In this document: piece after piece, positions 49,868 to 58,876 of the stretch | How the letters are laid out: each line of letters begins with the position of its first letter | Position numbering within the stretch: the first letter of the stretch is position 1 | NCBI RefSeq assembly: GCF_019649015.1 | Contig: NZ_BLPI01000001.1 | Coordinates: 3,405,001 to 3,469,000 of the forward strand | Direction: 5' to 3' | Length of the DNA: 64,000 nucleotides | Source: Agarivorans litoreus | Lineage (GTDB): Bacteria; Pseudomonadota; Gammaproteobacteria; Enterobacterales; Celerinatantimonadaceae | Notes under the pieces: model-generated | The model's database searches: none | Seen by the model: only the letters and a program-made list of their open reading frames with translations | Told to the model about the DNA's origin: nothing | Made by a program: the position numbers and the translations under genes

Positions 49868-51307
49868 TTAGTTGAGCGATTCGAGCTCTTGCTCTGCGAC
49901 TTTAAATTGTTCAATTCTGGCTTGAATACGAGCTTGCTCGAGATTGTTTTCTGTTAGGTTGTATGCGCTATGAAGTTCGTCAATGGCACGGCGATAATCA
50001 GAATACAAAGAAAGATACTCGGCCTGTGCAATATGGCTTGCGGCCATATTATTGAGCCTGCGTTGAGTGCGGCTAAGTTCTCCCCAAGCCAGGGCGTCAT
50101 TTGGTTTTTCGCGCAGGTAGCGGTCTAACAGTTTAGCGCCTTCTTTAAACTGACCGTTTTCATTTAAGGCATGGGCTAGATTAAGCACAATAACTTGGTT
50201 ATTGGGATAGCGAGTTTGTGCAACTTCTAAGCGCTTAATTGCTGGCTGGTAGTTTTTCATGGCCAAATCGATGTCAGTTTGAGTATCTATAACAAAAAGG
50301 TTATCAGGGTGGCGTTTGGCAAGACCATCAACGATGAGTTTTGACTCGCTATATTTTCCTATGCCAAAGAGAGCTAAGGCCTGACCATAAAGGGCTGCAT
50401 CTTCAATTCGATATTCTTTACGCGCTATTACTCGGTTGTAGTGCTCTAAGGCTTCAGATGGAGAGAATGTACCATGACGTACGATAATACGAGCTTTGGC
50501 AAATTGGAACGCTAGCGAAGGTGCAACATATCGATTTGGGTATTGGTTAGCCCGAGCGCGTGCTTCACTGACTCGCGTTTCTGGTAATGGGTGGGTAATT
50601 AGCATTTGTGGTGGCTTGCTGGCGTAACGGTATTTCTCAGATAGCTTGCCAAAAAAGTTACCCATGCCCGTTGGGTCGTAGCCAGCATTTGCTAACGTTC
50701 GCAGGCCTATTCGGTCTGCTTCAAATTCATTAGCGCGGGTGTAGTTAATTGAGTTTTGCACACCTGCCGCCATGGTAGCTTGTAGTGCTGCGATACCAGC
50801 TACGGGGTTGGCTATGCCTAGCAATAAAGAACCTAACATGCCAGCCATTGATAAGTTTTGAGCCGCCGCTTGGTTTTCAATGCTGCGCGCAATGTGGCGC
50901 TGAGTGACGTGGGCGATTTCGTGAGCAATAACAGAAGCAAATTCACTTTCAGTATCGGCATATAAAAATAAACCGGTATGAATCTTTACGTAGCCACCGA
51001 GAAAAGCAGCAGCGTTTATTTCATTATCTGTGACTAAAAAAAAGTTAAAAGGAGTGCGCACTAAGTCAGCTTTAGCAACAAGTTGATTGCCTAGTTCAGT
51101 AACATATTCGGATAACACCGGGTCGTTGGTCATACGGCTACTGGCGCGAATAATTCGCATGTAGGCATTGCCGTACATTATTTCTTTATCGATAGATAAG
51201 GCCGACGCACCAGCTGTGCCTATTTCAGGCAATTGATTATTGGCAGACATAAGGGGGACGTAACCAAAAAGCAGGCCTGCTAAAACGAAATGTGCGAAAC
51301 GCGTCAT
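49868..51307 (-). CDS. bepA: Beta-barrel assembly-enhancing protease
   Basis: Periplasmic M48 metalloprotease that helps LptD and BAM substrates mature or be degraded. The 479-residue precursor has a signal peptide (MTRFAHFVLAGLLFGYVP then MSA), the zinc motif HEIAH with the third ligand in EFEADRIG, and C-terminal TPR repeats (about 290-470). In-frame starts also exist at 51328 and 51367; ATG 51307 has TTGGAT upstream and gives a clean signal sequence. Divergent from the tusA-like gene. Confidence 0.94.
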   Translation of the reverse strand: MTRFAHFVLAGLLFGYVPLMSANNQLPEIGTAGASALSIDKEIMYGNAYMRIIRASSRMTNDPVLSEYVTELGNQLVAKADLVRTPFNFFLVTDNEINAAAFLGGYVKIHTGLFLYADTESEFASVIAHEIAHVTQRHIARSIENQAAAQNLSMAGMLGSLLLGIANPVAGIAALQATMAAGVQNSINYTRANEFEADRIGLRTLANAGYDPTGMGNFFGKLSEKYRYASKPPQMLITHPLPETRVSEARARANQYPNRYVAPSLAFQFAKARIIVRHGTFSPSEALEHYNRVIARKEYRIEDAALYGQALALFGIGKYSESKLIVDGLAKRHPDNLFVIDTQTDIDLAMKNYQPAIKRLEVAQTRYPNNQVIVLNLAHALNENGQFKEGAKLLDRYLREKPNDALAWGELSRTQRRLNNMAASHIAQAEYLSLYSDYRRAIDELHSAYNLTENNLEQARIQARIEQFKVAEQELESLN

Positions 51308-51436
51308 TGAAATCCAATATCTTTGCATTTGTACCGCGAGAATACCCCGATTTTGTTTGTTATTCAAAAGCTATAAATTGAGTCCTGCACAATTGCCTGT
51401 AATAATGTCTTGGTTATTTTATGGTAATTATTACAA

Positions 51437-51664
51437 ATGCTTTGCCTCGATTTACAGAAACATAACTGTCCTTACCCGTTATTAGAAAGTAAGCTTTGGC
51501 TAAAACAAGCTAAAGTCGGTGATCAAGTTCAATTGTTGTTGGGGGACAGCGGATCACGTAGTGATATCCCCCAGTATTTTCGTCGATTAGGGCATGATGT
51601 AAGAATAGAGCAAGATGCTCATAGTTTTTGCGTCACCATAACTGTCCAACCGCTAAAGGATTAA
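51437..51664 (+). CDS. TusA/SirA-like sulfur-carrier protein
   Basis: A 75-residue protein of the TusA family: the Cys-Pro-x-Pro signature NCPYPLLESKLWLKQ with the active Cys at residue 11, then the beta-alpha-beta fold. It is shorter than TusA (81) and distinct from the tRNA-thiolation subunit in sequence, so it may be a separate paralogue delivering sulfur to another acceptor. Ten bases separate it from perM, suggesting cotranscription. Confidence 0.82.
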   Translation: MLCLDLQKHNCPYPLLESKLWLKQAKVGDQVQLLLGDSGSRSDIPQYFRRLGHDVRIEQDAHSFCVTITVQPLKD

Positions 51665-51674
51665 AGCTGTAACT

Positions 51675-52763
51675 ATGTTTAATGTCTTATCAAAATGGTA
51701 CCACCGTATGTTTTCGGATCCGGAAGCGGTGGCTATGGCACTGGTGTTAGTGATTGGTTTTGTACTGTTGTACTTTTTTAGTAACCTGCTGGCTCCATTG
51801 TTGATCGCTTTAGTATTAGCTTACTTGCTGGACTGGCCTGTAAGCTTTCTTGCTCATCATGGGTTTCGCCGAGGATTAGCTAGCGCCTTAGTGCTACTCA
51901 TATTCTTCCTGATTGCTACCTTCACGGTGTTAAGAGTATTGCCTACGGTTTGGGGGCAGGGGATGAACTTACTCAGTGAATACCCGGTGATGCTCAATAG
52001 CACTCAGCAATGGCTTGAGTCTCTGCCACAGCAATACCCAGAGTTTATCGACGGTGCTTTGGTAGAAAGCGTGGTAGACAATATTAGAACCCGCTTAATG
52101 GGAGTGGGGGAGCGAGTCCTGCAATCGTCTTTATCTTCAATTATTAATTTAGCTACCGTGTTGGTATATAGCGTATTAGTACCTTTGATGGTGTTCTTCA
52201 TGCTAAGTGACAAGCAGGTGTTACTGAATAGCGTGTCTCGCTTTTTGCCTAACGATCGTCGTTTGTTAACTCAAGTATGGTCGGAAATGAATGGCCAAGT
52301 GATTAACTATATTCGCGGTAAAGCGATTGAAATACTGCTCGTGGGTGGGGCCAGTTATATCGTATTTGCGATTATGGATCTGCGTTACTCGGCGTTACTT
52401 GGCGTGTTAGTGGGTTTGTCGGTACTTATTCCCTTTATTGGCGCGTTTGCTGTTACTCTACCAGTGGCCATGGTTGGATTATTCCAGTGGGGGTTAAGCC
52501 CTCAATTTGGGTATCTAATGTTGGCATACGGCATTATTCAAGTCATTGATGGAAACGTATTAGTACCGATTTTGTTCTCAGAAGCAGTTAACTTACACCC
52601 ACTGGCGATTATTGTGGCTGTACTTGTATTTGGCGGCTTGTGGGGCTTTTGGGGAGTGTTTTTTGCTATTCCGCTTGCGACCTTAGTAAAAGCAGTAATG
52701 AATGCTTGGCCACATCACATTGAAAAAGTTGAGGACCCTAAGCCCCCAACCTTTGAAGAGTAA
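51675..52763 (+). CDS. perM: AI-2E family transporter PerM
   Basis: A 362-residue inner-membrane protein with about eight helices, including two at 20-60 and a hydrophobic cluster at 215-340 with the family segments GASYIVFAIMDLRYSALL and LPVAMVGLFQWG. Homologues include E. coli PerM (YfgO) and the TqsA exporter; the substrate here is unknown. It directly abuts the convergent bcp with no spacer and no terminator. Confidence 0.9.
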   Translation: MFNVLSKWYHRMFSDPEAVAMALVLVIGFVLLYFFSNLLAPLLIALVLAYLLDWPVSFLAHHGFRRGLASALVLLIFFLIATFTVLRVLPTVWGQGMNLLSEYPVMLNSTQQWLESLPQQYPEFIDGALVESVVDNIRTRLMGVGERVLQSSLSSIINLATVLVYSVLVPLMVFFMLSDKQVLLNSVSRFLPNDRRLLTQVWSEMNGQVINYIRGKAIEILLVGGASYIVFAIMDLRYSALLGVLVGLSVLIPFIGAFAVTLPVAMVGLFQWGLSPQFGYLMLAYGIIQVIDGNVLVPILFSEAVNLHPLAIIVAVLVFGGLWGFWGVFFAIPLATLVKAVMNAWPHHIEKVEDPKPPTFEE

Positions 52764-53228
52764 TTATTGGTTTAAGTAATCGAGCACTACTTGGTGGTGC
52801 TCTTTAGTTTTAAACTTATTAAATACATGCTCAATTTGACCTTGCTCATCGATCAAAAAGCTAATGCGGTGAATCCCATCGTATTCTTTACCCATAAATT
52901 TCTTCAAACCCCAAACCCCAAACTGTTCGGCAACTGCATGATCTTCGTCAGACAGTAAATCAAAGTTGAGTTGATGCTTTTCTATAAATTTAGGCAGACG
53001 TTGAACCGGATCTGGACTTACTCCAAATACTACAGTGTTGGCAGCTTTGAGCTGTTCAATGCTGTCACGCAAACCGCAGGCTTGAGTAGTGCAACCAGGC
53101 GTTAAGGCCTTAGGGTAAAAATACACCAATACTTTTTTACCCGCGTAGTCGCTAAGTTTAATGCGCTTTTCATCTTGGTTTGGCAAATCAAATTGCGGAG
53201 CTGCAGCTCCGGCCGTCAATGTGTTCAT
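52764..53228 (-). CDS. bcp: Thioredoxin-dependent thiol peroxidase
   Basis: Peroxiredoxin that reduces hydrogen and organic peroxides. The 154 residues include peroxidatic Cys46 and resolving Cys51 in LTPGCTTQACGLRD, plus the Arg of HRISFLID. Located next to gcvR, as in E. coli, and 24 bp after its stop. Confidence 0.97.
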   Translation of the reverse strand: MNTLTAGAAAPQFDLPNQDEKRIKLSDYAGKKVLVYFYPKALTPGCTTQACGLRDSIEQLKAANTVVFGVSPDPVQRLPKFIEKHQLNFDLLSDEDHAVAEQFGVWGLKKFMGKEYDGIHRISFLIDEQGQIEHVFNKFKTKEHHQVVLDYLNQ

Positions 53229-53252
53229 TAAAGGTATCCTTTATCGTGGTGC

Positions 53253-53780
53253 TTAATTCGACAAAATTTGTAAATCAAACTGCTCGCTGCCTAACTCTTG
53301 GCATAGTTGCGCAAACGCCTGTTCAATTTGTTCTGGTTGATGGGTTTGATTTAGCTTAACGTCAAATTCAGCGTGTAACATCTCAATATTATTCTTGGTG
53401 AACAGATTCGATTTTAAGCTCACCATATTCATTTGATGGTCGCTGATAAACTGGGTCACTTTGCTAATCACCCCGGTTGCATCAGGTAAAGTTAACTGCA
53501 AAACGGCGGCATGAGAGTAATCGATCAACTCATGGCGCGAGGTTTTTTTCATTACCGTTAGCAACTGCAATTCTTGCGCCTTAGCCGGTAAGCGAGTTTC
53601 TATTTGAATAACGGAATTATGAGTGCCAGCAACTAGCATGATTAAGGTAAATTCCGAACCAAAGAGTGCCATTCGGCTATCCACAATGTTACAACCGCAG
53701 CTAGAAACAAGCTGAGTGAGTTGATTTACAATGCCTGGCCGATTACTGCCAACAGCAGTGACCACAAGATGTTGACTCAT
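53253..53780 (-). CDS. gcvR: Glycine cleavage system transcriptional repressor GcvR
   Basis: Binds glycine and, when glycine is low, antagonises GcvA activation of the gcv operon. The 175-residue protein consists of two ACT domains (about 3-80 and 90-170): AVGSNRPGIVNQLTQLV and LPDATGVISKVTQFIS. Divergent from bamC with 234 bp between. E. coli has dapA in this position, absent here. Confidence 0.93.
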   Translation of the reverse strand: MSQHLVVTAVGSNRPGIVNQLTQLVSSCGCNIVDSRMALFGSEFTLIMLVAGTHNSVIQIETRLPAKAQELQLLTVMKKTSRHELIDYSHAAVLQLTLPDATGVISKVTQFISDHQMNMVSLKSNLFTKNNIEMLHAEFDVKLNQTHQPEQIEQAFAQLCQELGSEQFDLQILSN

Positions 53781-54014
53781 ATTCCGTTTTACATATTTAG
53801 CTAGATTTAGTGTGTCAGGATACTTGCTTAAAGCGGTGAATTCTAGCGTATAAAAACTTAGCTCTAAGCAAAAGGTGAGTTTGTATCAAGCCCTGAATGT
53901 TTTCACCTTGTGTTTATGAAAGTGGCTAAGTAGTATAGCGCCCTTACTCTGGATTGTTTTCGTATAACGAAATCGCTTACCAGCAAATGTTTTTGTTTGT
54001 AGATGTAGTGGGAT

Positions 54015-55202
54015 ATGCAACTAGTTTCTTTTTCAACGATGAAAGTCGTGTTTTTTGGCAGTCTATTGGTGACTCTGGCAGCATGCTCAAATAGCGGTGA
54101 GAAACACCGCCAGGCTGAGCGAGGTTTTGAGTATTTAGAGGCTAGCCAAATAGAGCCTTTAGTTATTCCTGCAGGGGTGATGTCGCCCGAGCAAAGTAGT
54201 GAGTTTGTTATCCCAACCCCAATCACTGAAGCTGAAGTGTTTGTTGGTGCCGCGGTGGATGTTCGAGCCCCTGTTCAGATTATCCCTTTAATTGCTGGGA
54301 GCCGTATTGAAGACACCGATGAAGGGCTGATCTTTTGGTTTGATATTTTGCAAGCTCAAACTGCTACCGAGACAACCGCTACAATGATGCAAACCATTAG
54401 CGATTACATTTCTTATCGTAATTCGTCAATTGCCCGCCGCGATGAGCAGCAATCCTTAATTGAGTCCAATTGGTTGGTTGATGTAGAAAAAATTGAAGGT
54501 AGTTGGTGGTTTTTCTCTAGTGATAAGGTAATGGAGCAGCGCCAAAAATTTACCTATCAGCTAGAAGTTAAACCTCATGGTCGAACCGCGGGTCTAAAGG
54601 TAAGCTTTATCGACGGTGAAATTTATCGCGACGGTGGAGACTTGGCGATTGATTTAGATGAGTTCGACAAGCAGCGACTCGCCGTGATAGAGCTTAATCG
54701 CTTAATTGGCTATGTAAGCGAGCGACGTGAAGCCTTAGAGCAGCAGCTTGCAGCACAACGTGAAGAGGCCCGTTTGGCCGCCATGAGTGAGGCCGAAAAA
54801 GAGCAACTTTACGACGAGACGGTGAATTTGGTGTTAGTAAACGACAGCGGTGCAGCTTACTACAAAGCGCGTGCTAACATGGAAAAAACCATGAAGCGTT
54901 TGCGTTTAGTATTACCTCTAGCGGGCTTCACTATTACCGATTACATCGCTAACTCTGGCAGCTTGTATCTTACTTACGAGCGTCCACCGGAACAAATTCT
55001 TGAAAATTATGGTTTAAGCACCATGAAGTTTGAAGAAAAAGACTACATTTTTACGGTGGGTTCAAATGGCAATGTTACTCAAATTACCTTAAGTGATAAT
55101 GAAGGTGTTGTACTTAAGCCAAGTGAAGTAAAAGCCTTGTATCCCTACTTGGCCATCTTGATGAAGATGGGCTTAGACACAAGCGAAAGTTTGTCTCGAT
55201 AA
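54015..55202 (+). CDS. bamC: Outer membrane assembly lipoprotein BamC
   Basis: Accessory lipoprotein of the BAM complex. The 395-residue product has a lipoprotein signal with lipobox LAAC (Cys24), the conserved N-terminal unstructured BamD-binding region (YLEASQIEPLVIPAGV), and two helix-grip domains. Between these (about 240-275) lies a strongly charged helical segment (QLAAQREEARLAAMSEAEKE) longer than in E. coli. ATG 54039 is an alternative start. It is monocistronic here: no dapA before it, no purC after it. Confidence 0.9.
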   Translation: MQLVSFSTMKVVFFGSLLVTLAACSNSGEKHRQAERGFEYLEASQIEPLVIPAGVMSPEQSSEFVIPTPITEAEVFVGAAVDVRAPVQIIPLIAGSRIEDTDEGLIFWFDILQAQTATETTATMMQTISDYISYRNSSIARRDEQQSLIESNWLVDVEKIEGSWWFFSSDKVMEQRQKFTYQLEVKPHGRTAGLKVSFIDGEIYRDGGDLAIDLDEFDKQRLAVIELNRLIGYVSERREALEQQLAAQREEARLAAMSEAEKEQLYDETVNLVLVNDSGAAYYKARANMEKTMKRLRLVLPLAGFTITDYIANSGSLYLTYERPPEQILENYGLSTMKFEEKDYIFTVGSNGNVTQITLSDNEGVVLKPSEVKALYPYLAILMKMGLDTSESLSR

Positions 55203-55229
55203 TACCCATTTACATTTGGTTAGATTTGA

Positions 55230-55254
55230 AAGGTCTCTTTAAGAGGCCTTTTTT
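55230..55254 (+). terminator. Intrinsic terminator of bamC
   Basis: AAGGTCTC pairs with GAGGCCTT (one G-U) around five bases, then TTTT, 27 bp after the stop. Confidence 0.8.
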
Positions 55255-55608
55255 ATTTACTGATGTTGATGATAGCCTTGCCAATTTGTTAACTACCCTT
55301 AGCGTATTAAGTCGTCAGCATTGAGCTAAGGTCTGCAGTGTTTGGGCTGAGTTGCATACTTCTGATACTGTTGGAGCTAACTCTGCCAGCGAAAAAACAG
55401 TTGTTCATGTTGAATCTGAAGTAGATGTAATGTTTGAGTAACTTATTAGACAAGCGGTTTTTTAGGGTAAAGAGCAGTAAGCGTAAAGCTTGTTGAAGAT
55501 GCCGAGCAAGCCGGTTCACTCAAGGCTAGAGATGTTTATTTACAGGCTTTAGAAAAGCAAAAGGAACAGCACTAGTAAAGCTTGTGGAGTTTACGATTAT
55601 AGGGCGAT
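55255..55608. other. Gene-free stretch with a possible decayed coding remnant
   Basis: No intact gene. In one plus-strand frame near 55487-55576 an uninterrupted segment reads KLVEDAEQAGSLKARDVYLQ and ends with a stop, looking protein-like; near 55370-55440 a second frame gives a similar patch (ANSASEKTVVHVESEV). The frames differ and lack a start, so this may be the debris of a small gene. I cannot name it. Confidence 0.3.
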
Positions 55609-55755
55609 TTAACGTTGCTCTGAGTCATGCGATTTTTTTGATTTGGGCAATTTTTTCTTGATGTTAAATCGGTCCATGTGCCTGAGCAGCATCAGATTGC
55701 CAAGAATAAAACCCAATACCAGAGCAATGATAAGAATAACGTATCCGATAGCCAT
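55609..55755 (-). CDS. DUF2897 family small membrane protein
   Basis: A 48-codon gene. The product starts with one membrane helix (MAIGYVILIIALVLGFILG) followed by the family-like turn GNLMLLRHMDRF and a very basic, polar cytoplasmic tail (KKKLPKSKKSHDSEQR). GGAGA lies seven bases before the ATG. The single helix plus Lys-rich tail matches my recollection of DUF2897, a family of about 50-60 residues in Vibrio and Shewanella; function unknown. It is 64 bp downstream of the membrane-protein gene at 55820, same strand, and may end that operon. Confidence 0.7.
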   Translation of the reverse strand: MAIGYVILIIALVLGFILGNLMLLRHMDRFNIKKKLPKSKKSHDSEQR

Positions 55756-55819
55756 GGTAAGTCTCCAAATCTTGTTGTGTGGGTACTCAAACTAGCTGTG
55801 CCAGAGCTAGTTTGGCCTG

Positions 55820-56521
55820 TTAAACGCTGAGCGCTTGAAGCTTAAGGCTAGAAATAAAGCTAATAAACGCCACGGCCAATAACAAAGGGGCTGGTGGGGC
55901 TGTTTTCTTTAGCTGCGGGAATAACCACAACAGAGTCGCTAGCAATAACAAGCTGCTCATTACTACAAAGTGCTTAACTGTATCGGCTTGTTCCAAGAGA
56001 GCTTGGTTTAAAACGAGATAAATACACACTGCCACAAGGCTACACATTGCCGCAGCAAGCCCGGCAAACGGCAGTAGCTTATCGAAGCTGGTTAAGCGGT
56101 GTTTAGCCTTAACCATTAGCCAGTGAGCAATCGCCGCCGCACAAGCAATAAAGCTAAAGATCCCAATACTATGTTGCAGCAAAACAACCGTAGCGGCTAT
56201 TAATAGTGGCGTACCCATTAACCACCAAAGGTTAATATTTAGGCTACGTTTGTGTTTAAGCTTGTTGATTTTGAAAGTAAGCACCCAACCGATTAATGCA
56301 CTGGCGAAGACTAAGCCTACTAACCAAGTCGCTTGTTGGCTTTCAAAGCCACTTAAACCTGCCAAGGTTATAAAGCTAACAAGCGTGCTTAATTGGCGTT
56401 GAATTCTGCCTGTTTGCCCGGGGCATAACTCTCCCTTATGTAAAACCAGCATCAATACAAGAAAGGCCAGTGCGGAACAACTAACAAGGCTAACAAACAA
56501 GGTGGCATACAAGCTTGGCAT
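55820..56521 (-). CDS. Hypothetical polytopic membrane protein
   Basis: A 233-residue protein with about seven predicted membrane helices and short loops. No recognised motif. ATG 56521 overlaps the stop of the upstream VanY-type gene by one base (TAATG), so it is translationally coupled to it; an in-frame start at 56539 is less likely. It is presumably part of a dapE-associated cell-wall operon, but no function can be assigned. Confidence 0.78.
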   Translation of the reverse strand: MPSLYATLFVSLVSCSALAFLVLMLVLHKGELCPGQTGRIQRQLSTLVSFITLAGLSGFESQQATWLVGLVFASALIGWVLTFKINKLKHKRSLNINLWWLMGTPLLIAATVVLLQHSIGIFSFIACAAAIAHWLMVKAKHRLTSFDKLLPFAGLAAAMCSLVAVCIYLVLNQALLEQADTVKHFVVMSSLLLLATLLWLFPQLKKTAPPAPLLLAVAFISFISSLKLQALSV

Positions 56522-57210
56522 TAGGTCTCCGGTAAACAAATATTGGTAACGTATTGGCTAAAAATTTGTTCTATGTGCTGCTCAATACAAGCGAAGCCTG
56601 CTACCTGATTATTTCTTAAGTGTTCTAGGGTTTGGCTAGCGTCGAGTTTGCTCATCATTGTTTGGCTGGTGGCTAGGTGGCTCAAGTGCCATGGTTCAAA
56701 CTCTACGCCGCCCTTAAAGCGCAGATAAGGGTAGAAAAAACCAAAATCTTGAGCATATTCATTTAACCATATCGATAAGGCGTGCTGGCAACCTTGCTCA
56801 GCATACTCTTGGGGGATGAGTTCTAAACGAGCTCCTGATGGTAGTAGTTTGGGGTCGTAAAAATCAAAATCGGTACCCCAATGGTGGCGGCTGGTGCCAG
56901 GTAAAGCAGACCAACGCAAAATAGCATGCAGCTTGTGCTCATCGCTTAGGTTTGAGATATCCAGTGGGCGACTATTGGCATCAAGAATTGGACGCAGACC
57001 ATTCCATTTGTTATTCCAGATTGCCAGTTGGCGGTGAAAATCCCGATAACCACTAAAAATGCTTAGGTTAAACCCAGCCTGCGCAGCCGCTTTGATAAGC
57101 TTTTTGAGATCAGATAAAACCAGGCGATGAACCCAAGCAAGCTCGGGGTCATCAATTAGTTCGCTCTTGTCTAGCCCATAAAGGGCTAGAGGCTTGGCAA
57201 GTTTACTCAT
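56521..57210 (-). CDS. M15 family D-alanyl-D-alanine carboxypeptidase (VanY type)
   Basis: A 229-residue peptidase M15B protein. Signature parts: [17 protein letters not shown], the zinc ligands His and Asp in [15 protein letters not shown], and the third ligand with catalytic Glu in FEPWHLSH. No signal peptide is apparent, so it may act in the cytosol on peptides or be exported by another route. Its start overlaps the dapE stop by 8 bp; dapE makes diaminopimelate precursors, so both act on peptidoglycan chemistry. Confidence 0.88.
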   Translation of the reverse strand: MSKLAKPLALYGLDKSELIDDPELAWVHRLVLSDLKKLIKAAAQAGFNLSIFSGYRDFHRQLAIWNNKWNGLRPILDANSRPLDISNLSDEHKLHAILRWSALPGTSRHHWGTDFDFYDPKLLPSGARLELIPQEYAEQGCQHALSIWLNEYAQDFGFFYPYLRFKGGVEFEPWHLSHLATSQTMMSKLDASQTLEHLRNNQVAGFACIEQHIEQIFSQYVTNICLPET

Positions 57211-58345
57211 TGCCGCCAAGAACGTTTACTAACAGCTCGTAGTACATATCTGCTAACTGTTCTAAATCTGCCACTTTAACGCACTCATTCACTTTATGAA
57301 TAGTAGCGTTAACTGGGCCAAGCTCGACCACCTGTGTCCCCATTTTTGCAATGAAACGACCGTCAGACGTGCCTCCAGTAGTGAGTAGCTCAGGAGCTTT
57401 CTTGGTTACCTTGCTTACCGCGTTGCTCACAGCAGACAAGAAGTCGCCTTCCTCAGTTAAGAATGGTTGGCCATTGTAGGTCCAATCTAATTGGTAATCT
57501 AAGCCGTGGCTATCAAAGATATTGTGTACCCGTTTTACAATCTCGCTATCGGTTAGCTCAGTTGAGTAGCGGAAGTTAAACTGAACATCTAACTCACCAG
57601 GAATCACATTCGAAGCACCTGTACCAGCGTGAATATTGGCAATTTGAAAGCTTGTTGGTGGGAAGAATTGATTACCGTTATCCCAATGCATTGCCGCAAG
57701 TTCTGCAAGAGCTGGTGCTGCATCATGAATAGGGTTTTTAGCTAGGTGGGGGTAAGCCACATGGCCTTGCACACCTTTTACTGTTAAATCTCCAGTTAAT
57801 GAGCCGCGGCGACCATTTTTAACTACATCACCCACGTGATGAGTAGAGGATGGCTCACCCACCAAGCACATATCAATCAGTTCGTTACGTGCCATTAAGG
57901 TATCGACCACGCGGGTTGTACCATTAATAAAAGGACCTTCTTCATCAGAGGTGATTAAGTACGAGATAGAACCTTTGTGATTAGGGTAATCAGCCAAAAA
58001 TCGCTCAGTAGCTACGACCATGGCAGCTAAAGAGCCTTTCATGTCAGCCGCTCCGCGCCCATGTAGAATGCCATCAATAACAGTGGGCTCAAAGGGTGGG
58101 GTATGCCATTTTTCTGCAGGCCCAGGAGGTACTACATCGGTATGTCCAGCAAAACAAAACAGTGGGCCGGTATCACCTTTACGCGCCCACATATTGGTGG
58201 TGTCTTCAAATACCATTTCTTCAATGTTAAAACCAACAGCAGTTAGTCGGTCGGCCATTAGTTTTTGGCAATCGCAGTCTTCTGGGGTCACCGACGGACG
58301 GCTGATAAGATCTTTTGCTAAGTGTAAAACGGGGCTATCTGACAT
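57203..58345 (-). CDS. dapE: Succinyl-diaminopimelate desuccinylase
   Basis: Hydrolyses N-succinyl-LL-2,6-diaminopimelate in lysine and diaminopimelate synthesis. The 380-residue M20 dizinc enzyme shows [12 protein letters not shown] (His ligand), [10 protein letters not shown] (Asp ligand), [11 protein letters not shown] (catalytic Glu and Glu ligand) and NATIHKVNE (His ligand). The frame opens at 58417; ATG 58345 ([13 protein letters not shown]) fits the family. Four bases separate it from yffB, as in E. coli. Confidence 0.97.
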   Translation of the reverse strand: MSDSPVLHLAKDLISRPSVTPEDCDCQKLMADRLTAVGFNIEEMVFEDTTNMWARKGDTGPLFCFAGHTDVVPPGPAEKWHTPPFEPTVIDGILHGRGAADMKGSLAAMVVATERFLADYPNHKGSISYLITSDEEGPFINGTTRVVDTLMARNELIDMCLVGEPSSTHHVGDVVKNGRRGSLTGDLTVKGVQGHVAYPHLAKNPIHDAAPALAELAAMHWDNGNQFFPPTSFQIANIHAGTGASNVIPGELDVQFNFRYSTELTDSEIVKRVHNIFDSHGLDYQLDWTYNGQPFLTEEGDFLSAVSNAVSKVTKKAPELLTTGGTSDGRFIAKMGTQVVELGPVNATIHKVNECVKVADLEQLADMYYELLVNVLGGNE

Positions 58346-58349
58346 GGAT

Positions 58350-58715
58350 TTATGCTTCCGGAGAAAAGAGTTGTTGGTATTGGTCGGCTTTAAAACCAAG
58401 CGTGAAAGACTGGTCAACTTGAAGTAATGGGCGCTTAATCATTGCTGGGTGCTCGGCCAGCAGTTGAATGGCTGTATCTTTATTTAGGTCAGCTTTTTGT
58501 TGGTCGCTTAGCTGGCGATAGGTGGTTCCACGTTTGTTCAAAACGGCTTCCCAACCCAGCTGTTCACACCAATGGCTAATTTGTTCAACACTAACACCAT
58601 CTTTACGGTAGTCGTGGAAGCTAAATTCAATGTTGTGTTCGTTTAACCAACGGCGGGCTTTTTTAATAGTGTCGCAGTTGGGGATGCCGAACATTACTAT
58701 GTTTGTTGCAGACAT
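58350..58715 (-). CDS. yffB: ArsC/Spx-family protein YffB
   Basis: A 121-residue thioredoxin-fold protein: [16 protein letters not shown] with a single Cys, HDYRKDGV and [11 protein letters not shown]. Same gene order as E. coli yffB-dapE. Likely uses glutathione; substrate unknown. ATG 58715 follows AAAAGGGAACATAC; the frame extends to 58763 without support. Confidence 0.92.
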   Translation of the reverse strand: MSATNIVMFGIPNCDTIKKARRWLNEHNIEFSFHDYRKDGVSVEQISHWCEQLGWEAVLNKRGTTYRQLSDQQKADLNKDTAIQLLAEHPAMIKRPLLQVDQSFTLGFKADQYQQLFSPEA

Positions 58716-58831
58716 GTATGTTCCCTTTTTTATTTTGGCTAAGAATACCAGAGCTGAAGGCAAAGCTCATCGACCAATTAAGCTGGTAGGGAAATTAGTA
58801 GGCTTTGAGTAAATTTAAGGCAAAAAAAACC

Positions 58832-58843
58832 ACGCTAAATAGC
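58832..58843. repeat. Target-site duplication, left copy
   Basis: ACGCTAAATAGC, repeated directly at 60253-60264. Twelve bases fits the 11-13 bp duplication of IS4. Confidence 0.93.
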
Positions 58844-58845
58844 CA

Positions 58846-58876
58846 ATGCCGTTCACTTAAGGTGAACGGCATTTTT
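58846..58876 (+). terminator. Inward terminator at the left end of the IS
   Basis: ATGCCGTTCAC pairs with GTGAACGGCAT around TTAAG, then TTTTT. It would stop plus-strand transcription entering the element. The transposase stop codon lies within it. Confidence 0.75.

Noticed and set aside
53872-53909. AAGGTGA/TCACCTT inverted repeat between gcvR and bamC
   Set aside because: Only 7 bp with a 24-nt spacer; expected by chance and without a known operator match.
55307-55519. Minus-strand 70-codon frame after bamC
   Set aside because: No ribosome-binding site or recognisable protein; probably chance in a decayed region.
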